From: Sipunculus nudus
Lineage: Eukaryota > Annelida > Sipuncula > Golfingiida > Sipunculidae
Length of the DNA stretch: 64,000 nt
Assembly (NCBI GenBank): GCA_026874595.1
Contig: CM049316.1
Span: forward strand, 78,341,676 to 78,405,675
Direction: 5' to 3'
The notes beneath the pieces are model-generated. The model was given only the letters and a program-made list of their open reading frames with translations. It searched no databases and was not told the origin of the DNA. A program made the translations under genes and the position numbers. This document shows positions 1 to 11,781 of the stretch, piece after piece. How positions within the stretch are numbered: position 1 is the first letter of the stretch; every line of letters begins with the position of its first letter.

Positions 1-1325
1 CTTATAGATTAATAGCAACGTGTCAATAAGGCTTTTATTCTCATAATGTTCTGCACAATCTGTATAAATTAACGACTTGCACATATCTGGCATCACAACT
101 CCAGTATCTACAGCCCATTCAATTATCTGTTTATAGAACGAAAGACTCACAGTGCATTCACAAAATATATGTGTGATAGTCTCTTCTTCATTTGAACAAT
201 ACGAGCATTTATTTGTGTCTATTATTTTTCATTTATACAATTTTTCATTTACCGATAAAATGTTATGAAGAATCCTGTACTGGAATTGCCTTAAATACAT
301 ATCAAGCGTGACAGAATAAACATGATTTACTGCTTGTTTCCACTTGGTGTTTTGGTTCAACATAGTTTCTACTTTTTCTTTATTTGGTGGATCGCACACC
401 TTTTTCCGAAACAGTTTTCCATACAGCCATTTATAATCCAAATTTCTGGCATCTAAAACCACTTCTTCTAAGGAAAAAAACTTCCCATAATAACAATTTC
501 ATCCGCTTTTTCTGGTATTTTGTTATTTTCTATCACACATTTCCATTCCGTCGGTATCACATGCATAATAGAAAGATAGTGAATATAACATTTATTGTAA
601 TATTTTGAGCCAGGCGGTAAAATATCTAATAATCGTCGTTCAGTTCCATTTTTTTAAACAATTGGAATATATATTTTAAAACAAGGTCATTCGTAAACTT
701 GTTATAAACCGTCTTACCTCCAACCTGAATATATTTATTGTTCCATAGCTGCTGTAAACATATATCTACAACTCCTTTTAGGTTTTTTGAAGTAAAATAA
801 GCCCATGAATTAAAAACAATGACAATAAAATTTTGTCATTTTTCCTTCAATTAATCCCGGATCGAAATTCGCACCAATATTATCTATGCCCCCGATATTT
901 CTGAAATAATAGTCTGGGATCGAAGCAAAATTTGTGTTTGTTAAATTCTTTAATCTGCAAATCCACATAATTCTCTGACTATCTAATATTGTTTCTATAT
1001 TAGGTAATTTTAAACCTCCACTTTCCATATCACTGATTAATACTTCGTATTTAATTTTTGGTTTTCTTCCATACCATATAAAATCAACGATGCAACTTTA
1101 GATTTTTTTAATGAATTCTGTTGGTGGCTCTATAATATTAAGAACGTACAAAATCTTGGATATACCAACTGATTTTAACAGTGTGTTTCTTCCAAAAAAT
1201 GTAAGGGCTCTCTTTCTCCAGGAGTTTAATACCGTTTTTATCTTCTCATTCAAACTTTCAAGATTTAATTCATATGACAATTTCTCGTTATAATATGTAT
1301 ATGTAATATGTATAATGTATTCCAA
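1..1325 (-). pseudogene. LINE ORF2 thumb and C-terminal region, partial
   Basis: Pieces at 1325-1098 (W-R-K-R-A-L-T-F-F-G-R-N then KSVGISKILYVLN), 1028-810 (MESGGLKLPN with IMWICRLKN) and 462-229 match the region after RT in L1-like ORF2. Beyond 229 the same frame gives KCSYCSNEEETITHIFCEC, a CxxC...HxxxC zinc-binding pattern typical of the L1/Tx1 C-terminus, and stays open to position 1. Frames differ between blocks, so this is non-functional. The end of the element is cut by the window edge. Confidence 0.75.
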
Positions 1326-1502
1326 GTATTTTTATTGCCTCATTATATAGATCCACATATTTAATACCAATGGTTTTATTTTGTTTGGTCTATCTGCTTC
1401 CAATGTGTGCATACTCACTTTTTCCATAATTTGTTTTTTCTGAGGACACATCGCCGAACTCCTCCAATAATTCAAGAGCTGCACTCATAGAATCAAGGTC
1501 TT

Positions 1503-2406
1503 TCAGAAAAAAGTGGTATCATCAGCAAATAAACTCATTTTAATTTCGCAGTTGTTCATACAAATTCCCCTCACTTTATCTGATTGACGAACCACTATGG
1601 CCAGGACTTCTATAACAGGCAAGAAAAGGTATGGGGCTAAAGGGGCTCCCTGACGGGTACCTCTTTCTAAGTTAAAATAACCCGTTGTACATCCATAATT
1701 AATGACACAGCTTTCCAAATTTGTGTGTAATATTCGTATTCAGGAGAGAAATACATTACCAAATCCAAAACTTTTAAGGGTGGTATATAGAAACACATAA
1801 TCAATCGAATCGAAAGCCGCTGCAAAATCAACGGCTAACATAATTGCTTTATACCTAAAATTCAAAGAGTAATCTAATATATCATTAATAAGATGAGAGG
1901 TATCTGATATTTTCCTATTTTTTATAAATGCAGTCTGTTCCTCACCCATTAATTTTGGTAAAATTTTCTGTAATCTCTTAACTGATATTTTACTTACAAT
2001 TTTAACATCGACATTAACCAAACTTATTGGTCTCCATGACGACATATATCTGTCATCTTTTCCCTTTTTTTTCTATGAGTTTAATTACAGCTTGTCTTTG
2101 ACTGGCTGTTAATGATCCGTTAGAAAAACTGCTGTTCAAACAGGATAATAAGTCATCAACCAGAAGATCAAAAAAGGTTATATAGAATTCTTTAGGTAGA
2201 CCATCGTTTCCTGGTGTTTTATTACTTTTCATTTCAGTTAACGCTTCTAGTTTATCCTTTTTATCAATTGCGGCATCGCAGATACGAGCCTCCGTATCTG
2301 ATAATGCCGGGATCTTTAGTTTGCACAAAAAATTTGAGCAATCTAAATCACTTATGTTAGTCGTCCGTGAATATTTCGTTTGGTAAAAGGATTTGATCTC
2401 ATCCAT
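1503..2406 (-). pseudogene. LINE reverse transcriptase fragment
   Basis: Three frame-broken pieces (2406-2053, 2045-1740, 1718-1503) carry the RT motifs in order: NKTPGNDGLPKEFY (motif 0/1), SWRPISLVNVDVKI and AFIKNRKI (motif 2 and next block), AVDFAAAFDSIDY (motif A, first catalytic Asp), RGTRQGAPLAPYLF (motif B) and SLFADDTTFF (motif C, the FADD pair). Motif B normally reads QGDP; here it is QGAP, a further sign of decay or of a diverged lineage. RT in this family copies element RNA at the nicked target site. Confidence 0.85.
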
Positions 2407-2685
2407 AATTTCTTTCGGTGAGCTTAACTCTTTCCCCTTTGCAATTAATTTCTTTATAATTGATTTATTTTTGTTTCTTTTTTCTTAATTGAAGAAATAT
2501 TTAGTACAACGTTCTCCTTCTTCAAACCATTGGACTCTTGATCTAATTATTTGTCCGTCTGTGACACGTGCATAATACTCTTCAAGTTTTTGTTTAGATA
2601 TATCATATAAACTTTGGCTGGACTGGTCATTTCTATTTAAATTGTTTGCGGCTCCCGCTAGTTTCTCTTCCAGATAAATGAAATC

Positions 2686-3117
2686 CTATCTTTCTTTCCT
2701 CTTTTTTTCCTTTGAATATTTAATAGAAATTTCTATAATTTTGAATTTTAAATATTCCCACCATTGCTGATCGTTTAAATATTTCTTTTGCTTTGTCCTC
2801 AGGTGCTTTATATTGTTTTTTATTAGTAATATATAATCTGGGTCATTCAGAAATGAAACATTTAGTTTCCAATAGGAAGGACCGCGGGTTTGGTTCGACA
2901 CTGAACCTACCGAGCAGATGACGGCCGAATGGTCAGTTAAGATTACTGGTTTTATCGAAATATTGTTTATATGTGCATTTAGCTCAGTTCCAACAAAGAG
3001 ATAATCCAGTCTGCGTCGCTTATAGGCGTTTTTGACCTCCATGTATACTGTGACATTCATGCTTGCGGATATTCGATTTATAGCCAAAAAAATTATATCC
3101 GTTTGAGTTATAAACAA
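2686..3117 (-). pseudogene. LINE endonuclease C-terminal fragment
   Basis: An open stretch of 143 codons. It contains RRRLDYLFVG, matching the 'RIDY(F/L)LVS' strand of APE endonucleases, and TDHSAVICSV, which carries the terminal Asp-His of the active site. A 'GPSYWKLN' block follows, as seen between endonuclease and RT in L1-type ORF2. The catalytic N-terminal half is missing. A stretch with no open frame (about 2685-2407) separates it from the RT part, so the original reading frame is broken. Confidence 0.75.
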
Positions 3118-3229
3118 AAATTATATAAAGAATTTTATACTCGTAGTATTTTTTGAAAATCGCAGAAAAAAGAAACAGAACAGACCAAACCGGCTTCGCA
3201 TAATGTATCAGTCTCCCAGTAATATTAGC

Positions 3230-3590
3230 GAAGTGCTTTTGTCATGTATCTGGTGACCTTTGACCTCATTTAATATGCGTGATTTTTTAGAACGTTATTC
3301 AGATGAGAAATTATGTAAATATGTTTAACGAGATTCATGAAAATCCCTGCGATTTTTGGTAAGTCTCCATGGTGCCACAAAAGCTGGGGAACTTCTGACC
3401 TTATTTAATACAAAACATTTATTCAAGCGTGACCAAAACCTAATCAGCTTTGGAGAGCCACAAGATACACCTGCTACTAAAATTTGAAAAAAGATCCGAG
3501 CAAAACCTTTCGAGATATAGCGTCGCATAAAACTGGACGCGGACGCAGCTGATCACTTTATCCCCCGCTCCGCTGAGGCAGGGGATAATA
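3230..3590 (+). repeat. Degraded dispersed repeat with 3' terminal hairpin
   Basis: A non-coding stretch that starts around TGACCTTTGACCT (3254-3266), carries ATTCATGAAAATCC near 3336, and ends in an inverted repeat: TATCCCC at 3559-3565 pairs with GGGGATA at 3581-3587 across a GC-rich loop. This layout resembles abundant short non-autonomous repeats of mollusc genomes; that comparison is from memory and untested. It abuts the truncated LINE. Confidence 0.4.
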
Positions 3591-3689
3591 ACATCCAAAC
3601 TTGTTGATCAGGTGATTACCAGTGGCGAATTAAGAAATTAGAGAATGGGGTGGGGTAGGGGGCGCTGATACAGGGTTGGCGTTTGAAAT

Positions 3690-4457
3690 TGTTACAGGTG
3701 TCTGTTTGATTGTGCGCAGGAGTTTTTACATGTGTCTGTTGACATTCTGATTCGTGTGAGGCAGGCCCTGGTTTATTATGCGCAGGAGTGTTATATGCGC
3801 CTGTTAGGCAGGCCCTGGTTCGTTGCTATGGGAGCCTCGCTTGTAGGGCGCTGGCTCGCGTGTGGGGTCTAGAGCGTAGAGACAAAGCATTCATTTTTGT
3901 TCTAGATGTTTAAGGTCTGTTAATGTGCATGGAATTTTCCATTTCTAGAATTTCGGATGGGAAACTATAAATTAGGGACCGTGTTTAGAGCCGACAGAAA
4001 GGGAAATACCAGCGAGCACAAGGAGTGTTACCTTCTCGTCAGTTTTGGAACCTAACCGAAATTTGCTGTGGTGTCAGATATTGTACGGACTTAAAACAGA
4101 TTTAATACGGACTGTCTCCAGTTTGCCTTTGGATTATTACTATTCACGTGGACTACTTATGTTAAAGGACTCTTGTTGAGCTGTGACAGTGGTGGTATCC
4201 AGAAATCAGAGCCTAGGATCCGGACACTCTGGTACTGTACATTTTTATTTTTATACTGTGTAATTGTATTGACTTAGCGTATTGTCATGTTCGGGTTATT
4301 TAAGAATAAATTATAATTATTTGTTAACAAAAAAAATTATTCATTCCCCTAGGCATTTCACGCTGCCTAGTGTTACAAAATCATATTTTTTTTATCTCCG
4401 TAACAAAATTTCTGCTGGTCACCATTACGTGATCTGTTGTTATTAGGGTCCGTAACA
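3690..4457 (+). repeat. Solo-LTR-like repeat, copy 1
   Basis: Starts TGTTACAGGTG and ends CCGTAACA, giving the TG...CA termini of an LTR. It has a TATA-like element (CTATAAATTAG near 3966) and an AATAAA signal (near 4306). A shorter, diverged relative lies at 18658-19133 with the same first 11 bases, the same AATAA region, the same 'CATTTCACGCTGCCTAGTGTTACA' block split by one mismatch, and the same last bases. No matching target duplication is evident (GAAAT before, CCATG after), so this is probably an old copy. Confidence 0.55.
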
Positions 4458-7425
4458 CCATGTATTATGAAAACAAGTTTAACAAGTTGTTAGATTGTGA
4501 AACTAATTTTTGTTATAAAAATTAATATATATACCATTAGGCTAAGAGATTTAGCCAGAATAAAGACCAAAAAATGGGACTGTGTTTATCATAAAATAAA
4601 TGTTTCAGACAAGACAAATATATTATCTCCTTATCTACACAACATCTGTGTGCACAAATGACGAATCAAACAATGGACTTCCTGGCCAAAGAAGCTCAAA
4701 AGAGAATCTAAACATGACCTTTGACCTAACCTCATATAGTAAATAATACTATCCAAGCTAAATAAGCATGCCAAATTTCAAGCAAGTATATATGTATTAG
4801 TTATTGAAAAATTGGAGCCGTTTAATACATGGAATGGAACAATTCCAGTGAAATTATCAAATATCTTAGCCCATTTATAAAGAGCTGGCGGGGCCAATTA
4901 CCTACAGAAATAATTTTAAAATTTTCTACACTGTGCATGGCCGAGAGGGGACTTGCCCCTGTTGAAAGGCTATAAATATCGGCCACACTCCGTGGTGATC
5001 GGGATTTTAGATTTTTTCGGGGGTGTCAGGGGTATATTAAGAAATATCACGACAATTTTAATATGAATTGACCAGTAAAAGATAACAGCTTTTTCCTATG
5101 AATCGTGAAGGAGCTGTTGTTGGTCGTTTCAAAACACAAAATGAAAGGCTTGGGAAAAAGATTGTTAAAAAATTAAATTAAAGAATAGGACGCCTTGATT
5201 AAGATGAATGGAGTTACATCAATATTATATCAATATATATCAAGAAGCATAACTAGGGTGCAACTGACAAATCTCCACCAGAGGTCATTCCGTTAGTTAA
5301 TGCACGTAATGCCTACGCTAACAGTTGGCTAGCGACAAATTCCTCTGGCTGAGAATGATTTCTTGTACCGTAAACTAAGCCCTCAGATAAAAGAGGTAGA
5401 GAAATATGATAACCCCGGCTGCACCGATAATAATCTTGTGCACTTTTAACACGTGTGGATGTGATGACCTGCACAGGATTATAACCGTGTGCTGCTCTCG
5501 CCTGCACACGATATTTATCGGTGCAGATTTTCGCATCGGGTGTCCGCATTGTCTCTACGTGTAGTAACGTGTAACGTGTAGCTAAAACTGGAATAGTATC
5601 CAATAAGTGCCCGTGTGCTACATGTCTTTTGAAGTTCTTGGGAAGGCTTCTTGCAAAAAAAAAAAACTTAGTATAATAGTTTCTCCCCTCCTCCCCCAAC
5701 CCCAGAACCTCATCCTCCACAACCACACACACATACCAAACCACGAACTAAAACTAATGGCTAGACATAAACAGTTTGAGATTTACTAACTAGCAGTGAC
5801 AACGGCATATTATAAGATAAATATCAGACAAAAATATTTAATACAATATAACATAAAACTGTCTTTGCATTACCTTCCATTGACAGTAAAGTACATTTTG
5901 GCTATACCCTTAGAAACTGACAGAGGATATTAACTACGCATAGGGTACGTGGCGCAAACTGACCCTGGTGTTACCTGACCCATTATCATTAGCTAAAATA
6001 GTATAAAATATAATGGCATTGTTTTTAACAAATGAGCAACATGATACTAGCAATGTTTCGTCCGGACGAAAAAACTGACCACTGTGGAGGAGACGCAAGA
6101 GTAAACCAAAAAGGTCTACAGAGTAAGAGTGAGGCAGAGAAACATGAAACAAATAATTACCCCCAAGACGAGCCAGTGATTACACAGTACAGGCCAGGAT
6201 GCAGCTGATATTCCTTATTGTCTTTGTGGCCCTGCATCATTGAAGTGCCTGCATTAGAAATGTTAGAATGAACATATTATGTATAAAGCTTTTGTAATGC
6301 GGGTGTACTGCATGACATATGTAAAAAAAATGAAAATTTGTTTATTTGATCTGCTGTATTTTATTCTGAACCTGATTTTTTTATTTATAAATTTATTTAT
6401 TTATTTATAATTTACTAATGTTTCCAGGATAATTACTTATTGTTTATTACTGATTCACTGATATACACACATATAAAACCTACCAAATTACCGACAATAT
6501 ATCACATCAAAAACCATGTCCTCTTCTGATGTCTGTGTGAATTGCCAGGACTCTAGTTGTCAGTCCCAGTCACATGACCTCTTGTAAAATAATCCGGGGA
6601 ATACATTATCTGTACACAACACAAGGGCTTAGCAAACATCAAGACTATTCTTGTCACTATACGGCGCACAGTCTGGTCCACCATAAATGCCAGTCACCTC
6701 CAAACTACACTTACTTGGGAGAGTGTATCGGTCCCTGACTAAACTCTATGCAGGCCAAAAAGGGGTAACAAAATTGTACTTCTTATAAATAAAACTTCGG
6801 GAATTTGCAGATGCAGTACACTTTCGACGTAACCAAAACATTCTTACGGTAATCGTACATAACTCTCCGTCGTCCTCTTCTATCACCACATATTTAAGTT
6901 AATATCTGTACCCATGAGCTATAACCGTTCACAATCTCCTCAATTCGATGTAAACAAAACCATCAGCTGTACTTAACAGAACAAAAGCCTGGTTTCAAAT
7001 CTGCCTATACATTCCTACAATGATAACTATCCATGTGTATATTATGACATCTAATTTGACCCTTCACATATCTGAATATACCGACAATCAATTTCTAGTT
7101 GATGTGCTCTCATTATATTGGCATTTACTATGAACTCCATCAAGACTCCAGGTGAAGTAACAGAATCTAAATGACAGATCAATGGAGCTGTATTTCTAAA
7201 GAACTATTTTTTAATAAACTAAATGAATGTGAATTGGTTAAAGCTGTTTTCATGGCTGTTTTTAAACACAGTTTCCTTCAAACCTGAAGTAAGCACATGT
7301 TAGAACTAAAACATGTTAGAACTTATCCCTACAAAAATAATAATAGAACTGAAATGGTAATGTATATTTTGGAGATTAAGGTTATAAATGTGCCGTAGAA
7401 ACCTAACAGACAGAAAGGGGCATTG
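4458..7425. other. Unassigned non-coding stretch
   Basis: No frame here reads like a known protein; the longest open stretches (for example 5744-5313 minus) have no recognisable motif. A perfect direct repeat of nuclear-receptor half-sites, TGACCT-T-TGACCT, lies at 4715-4727. The text just after it (CATGCCAAATTTCAAGCAAG, near 4768) has the flavour of the degraded dispersed repeat at 3230-3590. Nothing else could be supported. Confidence 0.5.
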
Positions 7426-7430
7426 GTAGG

Positions 7431-7648
7431 TGTTACGAACCACTGTTCGTCCAGCCTATAGCTGAGTGTTTTTTTTTTGTGATTAAGATGTTCAACGAAC
7501 CAACTGCACTCAGTGGTTGTCTAGAGCCAAGTACTTTATTATCTCAACTTACCCCCTCACGCCGGATGTGGGAATCACTTAACATGTTCTAAGGCCACAC
7601 CATACAAGTTATAGTGCCAGAAGGGCACGCCAAATTAAATCCATAACG
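7431..7648 (-). repeat. 3' LTR of the Gmr1-like element
   Basis: 218 bp, starting TGTTACGAACC on the plus strand. The inner end CCATAACG is a probable mutation of the canonical ...CA terminus. It is closely similar to the LTR at 13747-13952. The 12-bp length difference comes from a longer T-run (10 versus 6) and an 8-bp indel in the CCACACCATACAAG region. Being next to the polypurine tract, it is the 3' LTR of a minus-strand element. Confidence 0.9.
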
Positions 7649-7662
7649 TTTCTCCCCCTTTT
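7649..7662 (-). other. Polypurine tract
   Basis: Minus-strand purine run (AAAAGGGGGAGAAA core) directly abutting the inner edge of the 3' LTR. This is the expected place for the RNase H-resistant primer of second-strand synthesis. Confidence 0.75.
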
Positions 7663-8125
7663 AAGGAATAATACCTTGGTATTATGACCATTATGTATAG
7701 GTTCTTTTAGTAGTCTTTTACTTGATTAAGTGAAGTACTTATTATAAGAATAAAAATCTGCTGTTCTAGGAGATAATGGTATTCGACAGAACCACATCAT
7801 ATTTGAGAATTTTGCAAAACCTTATCTCTCCCATTTATGGGTAAACAAATATGCTCTTTTAAGGTAATGACATCTATCTAATAGCATGCAATAACTACCA
7901 TATCAAAGCAATAACATGTACTAAAAGGGGATACATAAGTGCAGACCACAAAATCAACATTGCTGGCCAAACCTTACAAGTCAAACATAATTCTAACATT
8001 ATATGAATTTAAGCAAAGCAGTTAATGTGAATAAGTTTACTGTAAGCTCCCCCAAACATACACACACACAATGATACCTGTGCAGAGTGGAAGCTACGGC
8101 GTATAACTACTTTCCTATTTAATCC

Positions 8126-8483
8126 TTAATCACTCACTGCCCGAGAGAGAGCATCAGCATTTTGATGCTCACGTCCCAGTTTATGAACAAAGTGGATGTT
8201 ATGATCCTGATGCATCATACTCCACCACATCAGACGTTTGGCTAAGCACTTGGTTAAGCCAACTGAGGGGTTTGTGATCTGTTTGGACTGTGAACTCCCT
8301 TCCATAGAGGTAGAACGAGAACTGCTTTAAGGCCCACACAATAGCCAGACATTCCTTTTCAACAGTTGGCCACACCTGTTCTTTTGGATTCAACTTCCAG
8401 CTTCTATAGGCAACTGGGTGTTCTTTGTCAGATTCATCTTTCTGTGCTAACACAGCACCTATACCACGGTCTGATGCATCCAC
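8126..8483 (-). pseudogene. Retroelement RNase H domain
   Basis: RNase H removes the RNA strand of the element's RNA:DNA hybrid. Visible motifs are VDASDRGIGAVLAQ (first Asp; the V lies just upstream of 8483), EKECLAIVWALKQF (Glu), VQTDHKPLSWLN (second Asp) and, after a frameshift near 8230, GREHQNADALSR (last Asp) followed by AVSD and a TAA at 8126-8128. That stop right after RNase H shows that nothing follows it in pol, so integrase is not at the usual 3' position. A TAA also breaks the frame just before the domain. Confidence 0.88.
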
Positions 8484-8499
8484 TTGTTATATGAAATCC

Positions 8500-9404
8500 T
8501 TTGTGTAATCCGGATTTTGCAATACAGGTTCCTCTACCAGTTGTCTTTTAATTCATTAAAAAACACGCTTTACTTTGTTAGGTTGATTCTTTCTAAGTAG
8601 GTCAGTAAGTGTTGCGGCAACGCCTGAGAAATTTGGAATGAAGGCACGATAATAGTTTGCCAACCCAATGAATGAGCAAATCTGAGTTTTTTTGGCTGGC
8701 TTGGGAAAATTCTTAACATTTTCAACCTTGCCATGGGATGGTGTCACTTGCCCTTGTCCAACTATAAAGCCCAGATACTCTGTTCTGGACATCCCAAATT
8801 TACTTTTAGAAGGCTTTGCTGTTAGGCCAGCATCTTTCAGTCGTTGGAGCACTTCTCGGACATGAGTGACATGCCCATCCCTATTTTCACTGTGAATGAT
8901 GATATCATCAATAAATGCTGACGCAAAAGGTAAGCCTTTCAAGGTTTTGTCCAACATGCGTTGGAAACATGCCGGGGCATTTTGAAGTCCAAACGGTAAA
9001 GTGTTGAGCTCAAAGAGCCCAAATGGTGTGATGAATGCAGACTTCTGTCTGGCATCATCATCTAAAAGTACCTGCAAATACCCCTATGTCAGATCAATGG
9101 TCGTAATATACTTTGCCTGACCAATATTATCAATAATTTCTTCTTTCCGTGGCATTGGGTATGGGTCAAATAGGGTCTCAGCATTTAGCTACCTGTAATC
9201 CACACAAAGACGAATAGTTTTGTCTTTCTTTGGTACCATAACAACCGGTGCAGCACATGGACTGTTTGATTCCTGTATAACACCTAACTCCTTCATTTCC
9301 TCTAGCTCCCTGTGTAGCTGTTCCCGTGCTGTTTGTGGAATAGGGTAAGCACGCTGTCTGATAGGTTCGCTAGATTTTGTTTTGATCGAGAAGTTGGTAC
9401 CCAT
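8500..9404 (-). pseudogene. Gypsy-class reverse transcriptase
   Basis: Reverse transcribes element RNA. In order: IRQRAYPIP and ELGVIQESNSPCAAPVVMVPKK (start of RT), LCVDYR, TIDLT-stop-GYLQV (motif A with a TAG where gypsy RTs have Lys), FGLFELNTLPFGLQNAPACF (motif B), FIDDIIIHS (motif C with both catalytic Asp), EYLGFIVGQG (thumb) and FIGLANYYRAFIPNFS (connection). TAG codons after DYR and in motif A, plus compensating frameshifts at about 8530-8575, inactivate it. A linker (LTVEQRDQIYQLVDSF, about 9470-9430) joins it directly to the integrase upstream, which rules out a later rearrangement at that junction. Confidence 0.93.
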
Positions 9405-9603
9405 TGTCCGACTTTTTGGACATAACTACTTGGAAGCTATCAACTAGTTGGTAAATTTGATCTCTTTGTTCAACCGTAAGTTCATCTCCAGTTGTTAGTT
9501 CATGACCCAAATCCATAGCCAATGGCCACAAGTATTCTTTATCATCTGCCTTGGTCTGATCCTCACTGTTAAGGACACAAAAGGATGTTTCTTTGGGTTT
9601 TGC

Positions 9604-10860
9604 TCATGACCTCAGCAAATTTATGTGAACTATCCGCTTTGGTTTGACTGATTTCTTTGTGTTTACTTCATAATCAACCGAGGATATCTTGCGCACAACT
9701 TTGTAAGGACCTTGCCATTTCGACAAGAACTTGCGTGAAGATGAAGGTAGTGACACGAACACTTCGTCGTTTGGCTCAAAGCTCCGCTCTGAGGCCTTCT
9801 TATCATACCAAGTTTTCTGCTTGGTTTGCATTTGTTTTTTTCTTTTGGTGGGCCAGTTAAGTGACCCATGCTAATTTCTTTTTGAGATCAAGAACGTACT
9901 TTAAGAGATTCTCTTCAGACTCAATGGAGTCTGTCCAGACTTCTTTCAATAGCTGAAGAGAACCACGAACTGGCCACCCATGAACAAGCTCAAAGGGAGA
10001 GAAACCAGTGCTCTCACTGGGTACCTCTCGGTATGCAAAGAGTACATAAGGCACATACTCAAACCAGTCCTTTGCGCCTTTGTTCACAGGTTTAGACAAC
10101 ATAGCTTTTAATGTGCCGTTGAAGCGTCTAACAAGGCCATGGCATTCAGGATGGAATGGACAGGTTTTCAATTTCTTAACTGCCAGTTTTGAACATAACT
10201 GTTCCATTAGCATTGAGGTGAAGTTAGTCCCTTGATCTGTGAGTATTTCACGAGGAATGCCCACACGACTAAAGAGTTTCACCATTTCATTGGCAACCCG
10301 CTCAGTTTCCATTGATGGCATTGGTATGACTTCTTGAAATCTGGTTGCATGATCAAGTAACACTAGGACATACCTATTCTTGTTGTTACTAAGTGGAAGT
10401 GGTCCAATGAAATCCATGCCAATTCTTAAGAATGGTTCACCAATCACTGGAGTCTGTACCAGCTTGGCACGGTCTGAAGCTTTTATTTTTGCTGACTTCT
10501 GGCATTCTGGACATATCCTACAAAACTCTCTCACATCCCTAAATAACCCTGGCCAAAAGTAATGTTTTAATGTTCTCTCTTGGGTTTTGGCTACACCAAG
10601 ATGCCCAGCAAGTGGCACTGCATGAGAAAGTTTCAAGACGGATTTTCTCAACTGCCTTGGTACCAAGACCTGATTCACAGGTTGTACGTCATCAGATGCT
10701 TGCCACTTCCTAAAAAGCATTCCATCACGCTTATAATAGTACCAGGTCTTTGTTTTATCTTTTTTGTCGGCGTGCTTGCATTTCGCCATGTCTCTCCAAG
10801 CGTTTTGTCCTGCCTTTGTAATGTTGCTAGCTCACCTGGCTTAAGGTCAAATTGGCTTTG
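9604..10860 (-). pseudogene. Integrase of the Gmr1-like element, catalytic Glu lost
   Basis: Integrase inserts the element cDNA into the host genome. The zinc module is seen as LSHAVPLAGHLG, TLKHYFWPG and CRICPEC (HHCC). The core has IGMDFIGPL (first Asp) and ILTDQGTNFTS (second Asp), but the third block reads HGLVRRFNGTL where the family has GLVERFN, so the catalytic Glu is Arg (codon AGA, near 10127). The C-terminal GPY/F module is present (KWQGPYKVV). The domain lies upstream of RT. Frameshifts occur near 10780 (in the pre-integrase linker) and near 9850 at an A-run; a TGA ends the frame at 9604 before the linker to RT. Confidence 0.93.
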
Positions 10861-11781
10861 GATACTGGCTGAGTCATTTAAATCCCTCATCTGCGGTTGT
10901 TTTATCCTGTTCTGACTCAGTCTTAATGGGACATGCCCCTGAGCTAAGATCATTTGACATTCCGCATCCTCTACCAATTCTTTTATTCCATCATACGACT
11001 TCTCCTTTAACCAAGCCCTCAATTCGTTTGGGGCTGACTCCATGAATTGTTCTCTAATCACGACAGTTTTCATCTCATCTAAATCGTCTGTCGCCTGTTC
11101 GCCAGCCATCCAGCGGTCAAAGAGAAGTGTCAGTCGCACTCACCAATCTTTGTATGGTTCATCCGATTGCTAACGTTGGGTCCTGAATTTTTGTCTATAG
11201 GCCTCTGTTGTAAGCCTATACCTCTGAAGAACAACTTCCTTCACTTTGTTATAATTACTCGAGTCTTCTAGAGATAATCGTGCGTAAGCCTCCAGTGCTT
11301 TCCCTGCCAACACGGCCCATCATGATTGTGGCCACTGATTGGCTGTTGCCGGTTTCTCAAATGTGGCTAAAAATATCTCCACATCCTCTCCTTCTTTATA
11401 CTTTGGGAGTTTGGGTGCTAATCCCCCAATTATAGTTTCTCTTGGTCTCTCCTCATTCAAGGCTGCCTGCAGTCTAAGTCTTTCTAATTCAGGTGCCATC
11501 TTTTCCCTTCTCTGTTCCCTCCTTCTCTTCTCTGCTTCTAACTCAGCCTGTCTTTCTTCCCTTATTAACTCCATTTGAAGTTTCATTAATTTTATTTGCA
11601 CCTGAACATTCCCATCACTAGCTACTGCCCCTGCCTGAGGCACATCTTCAGTGTCCTCTTGATGTCGCCATAAGGCAGCCATCATTTGATCTTTGTCCAT
11701 ATCTAGAACGGTATGTTTTCTTTCTTTTCACAACTCCTGAAGCTGGGCCACATTTAAACGACTCAATTTTGGTAAGCCCAT
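10860..11781 (-). pseudogene. Gag of the Gmr1-like element, stop-riddled
   Basis: The frame opens with an ATG at 11781 (MGLPKLSRLNVAQLQEL, like the SAP-type start of many invertebrate gypsy gags) and continues in one frame with four stops: TGA at 11728-11730, TGA at 11320-11322, TAG at 11170-11172 and TGA at 11140-11142. A charged coiled-coil-like stretch (REERQAELEAEKRRREQRRE) is followed by LEAYARLSLED, EAYRQKF and LFDRWMAGEQ, a SCAN-like capsid C-terminal region. The expected CCHC knuckle and the Asp-(T/S)-Gly protease are absent: the SCAN-like part runs straight into the pre-integrase linker (FDLKPGELATLQRQDK). An internal deletion is the simplest reading. Confidence 0.8.

Larger units (their letters stand above)
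1..3130 (-). mobile_element. 5'-truncated L1/Tx1-like non-LTR retrotransposon (LINE), decayed
   Basis: On the minus strand the domains run in LINE ORF2 order: end of an APE-type endonuclease (about 3117-2686), reverse transcriptase (2406-1503), thumb/connection (1325-810) and a cysteine-rich C-terminus (462 to the window edge). The frame is broken by stops and shifts between these blocks, so the copy is dead. Homology to the endonuclease fades near 3117-3130, before its N-terminal half, as expected of 5' truncation. The 3' end lies outside the window. The block 'SGGLKLPN' followed by a W-x-C-R-L-K stretch, and the C-terminal CxxC...H...C motif, point to the L1/Tx1 side of the LINE tree; the clade is inference. 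Confidence 0.85.

Noticed and set aside
5313-5744. 143-codon minus-strand frame
   Set aside because: Low-complexity start, no motif and no splice or promoter context.
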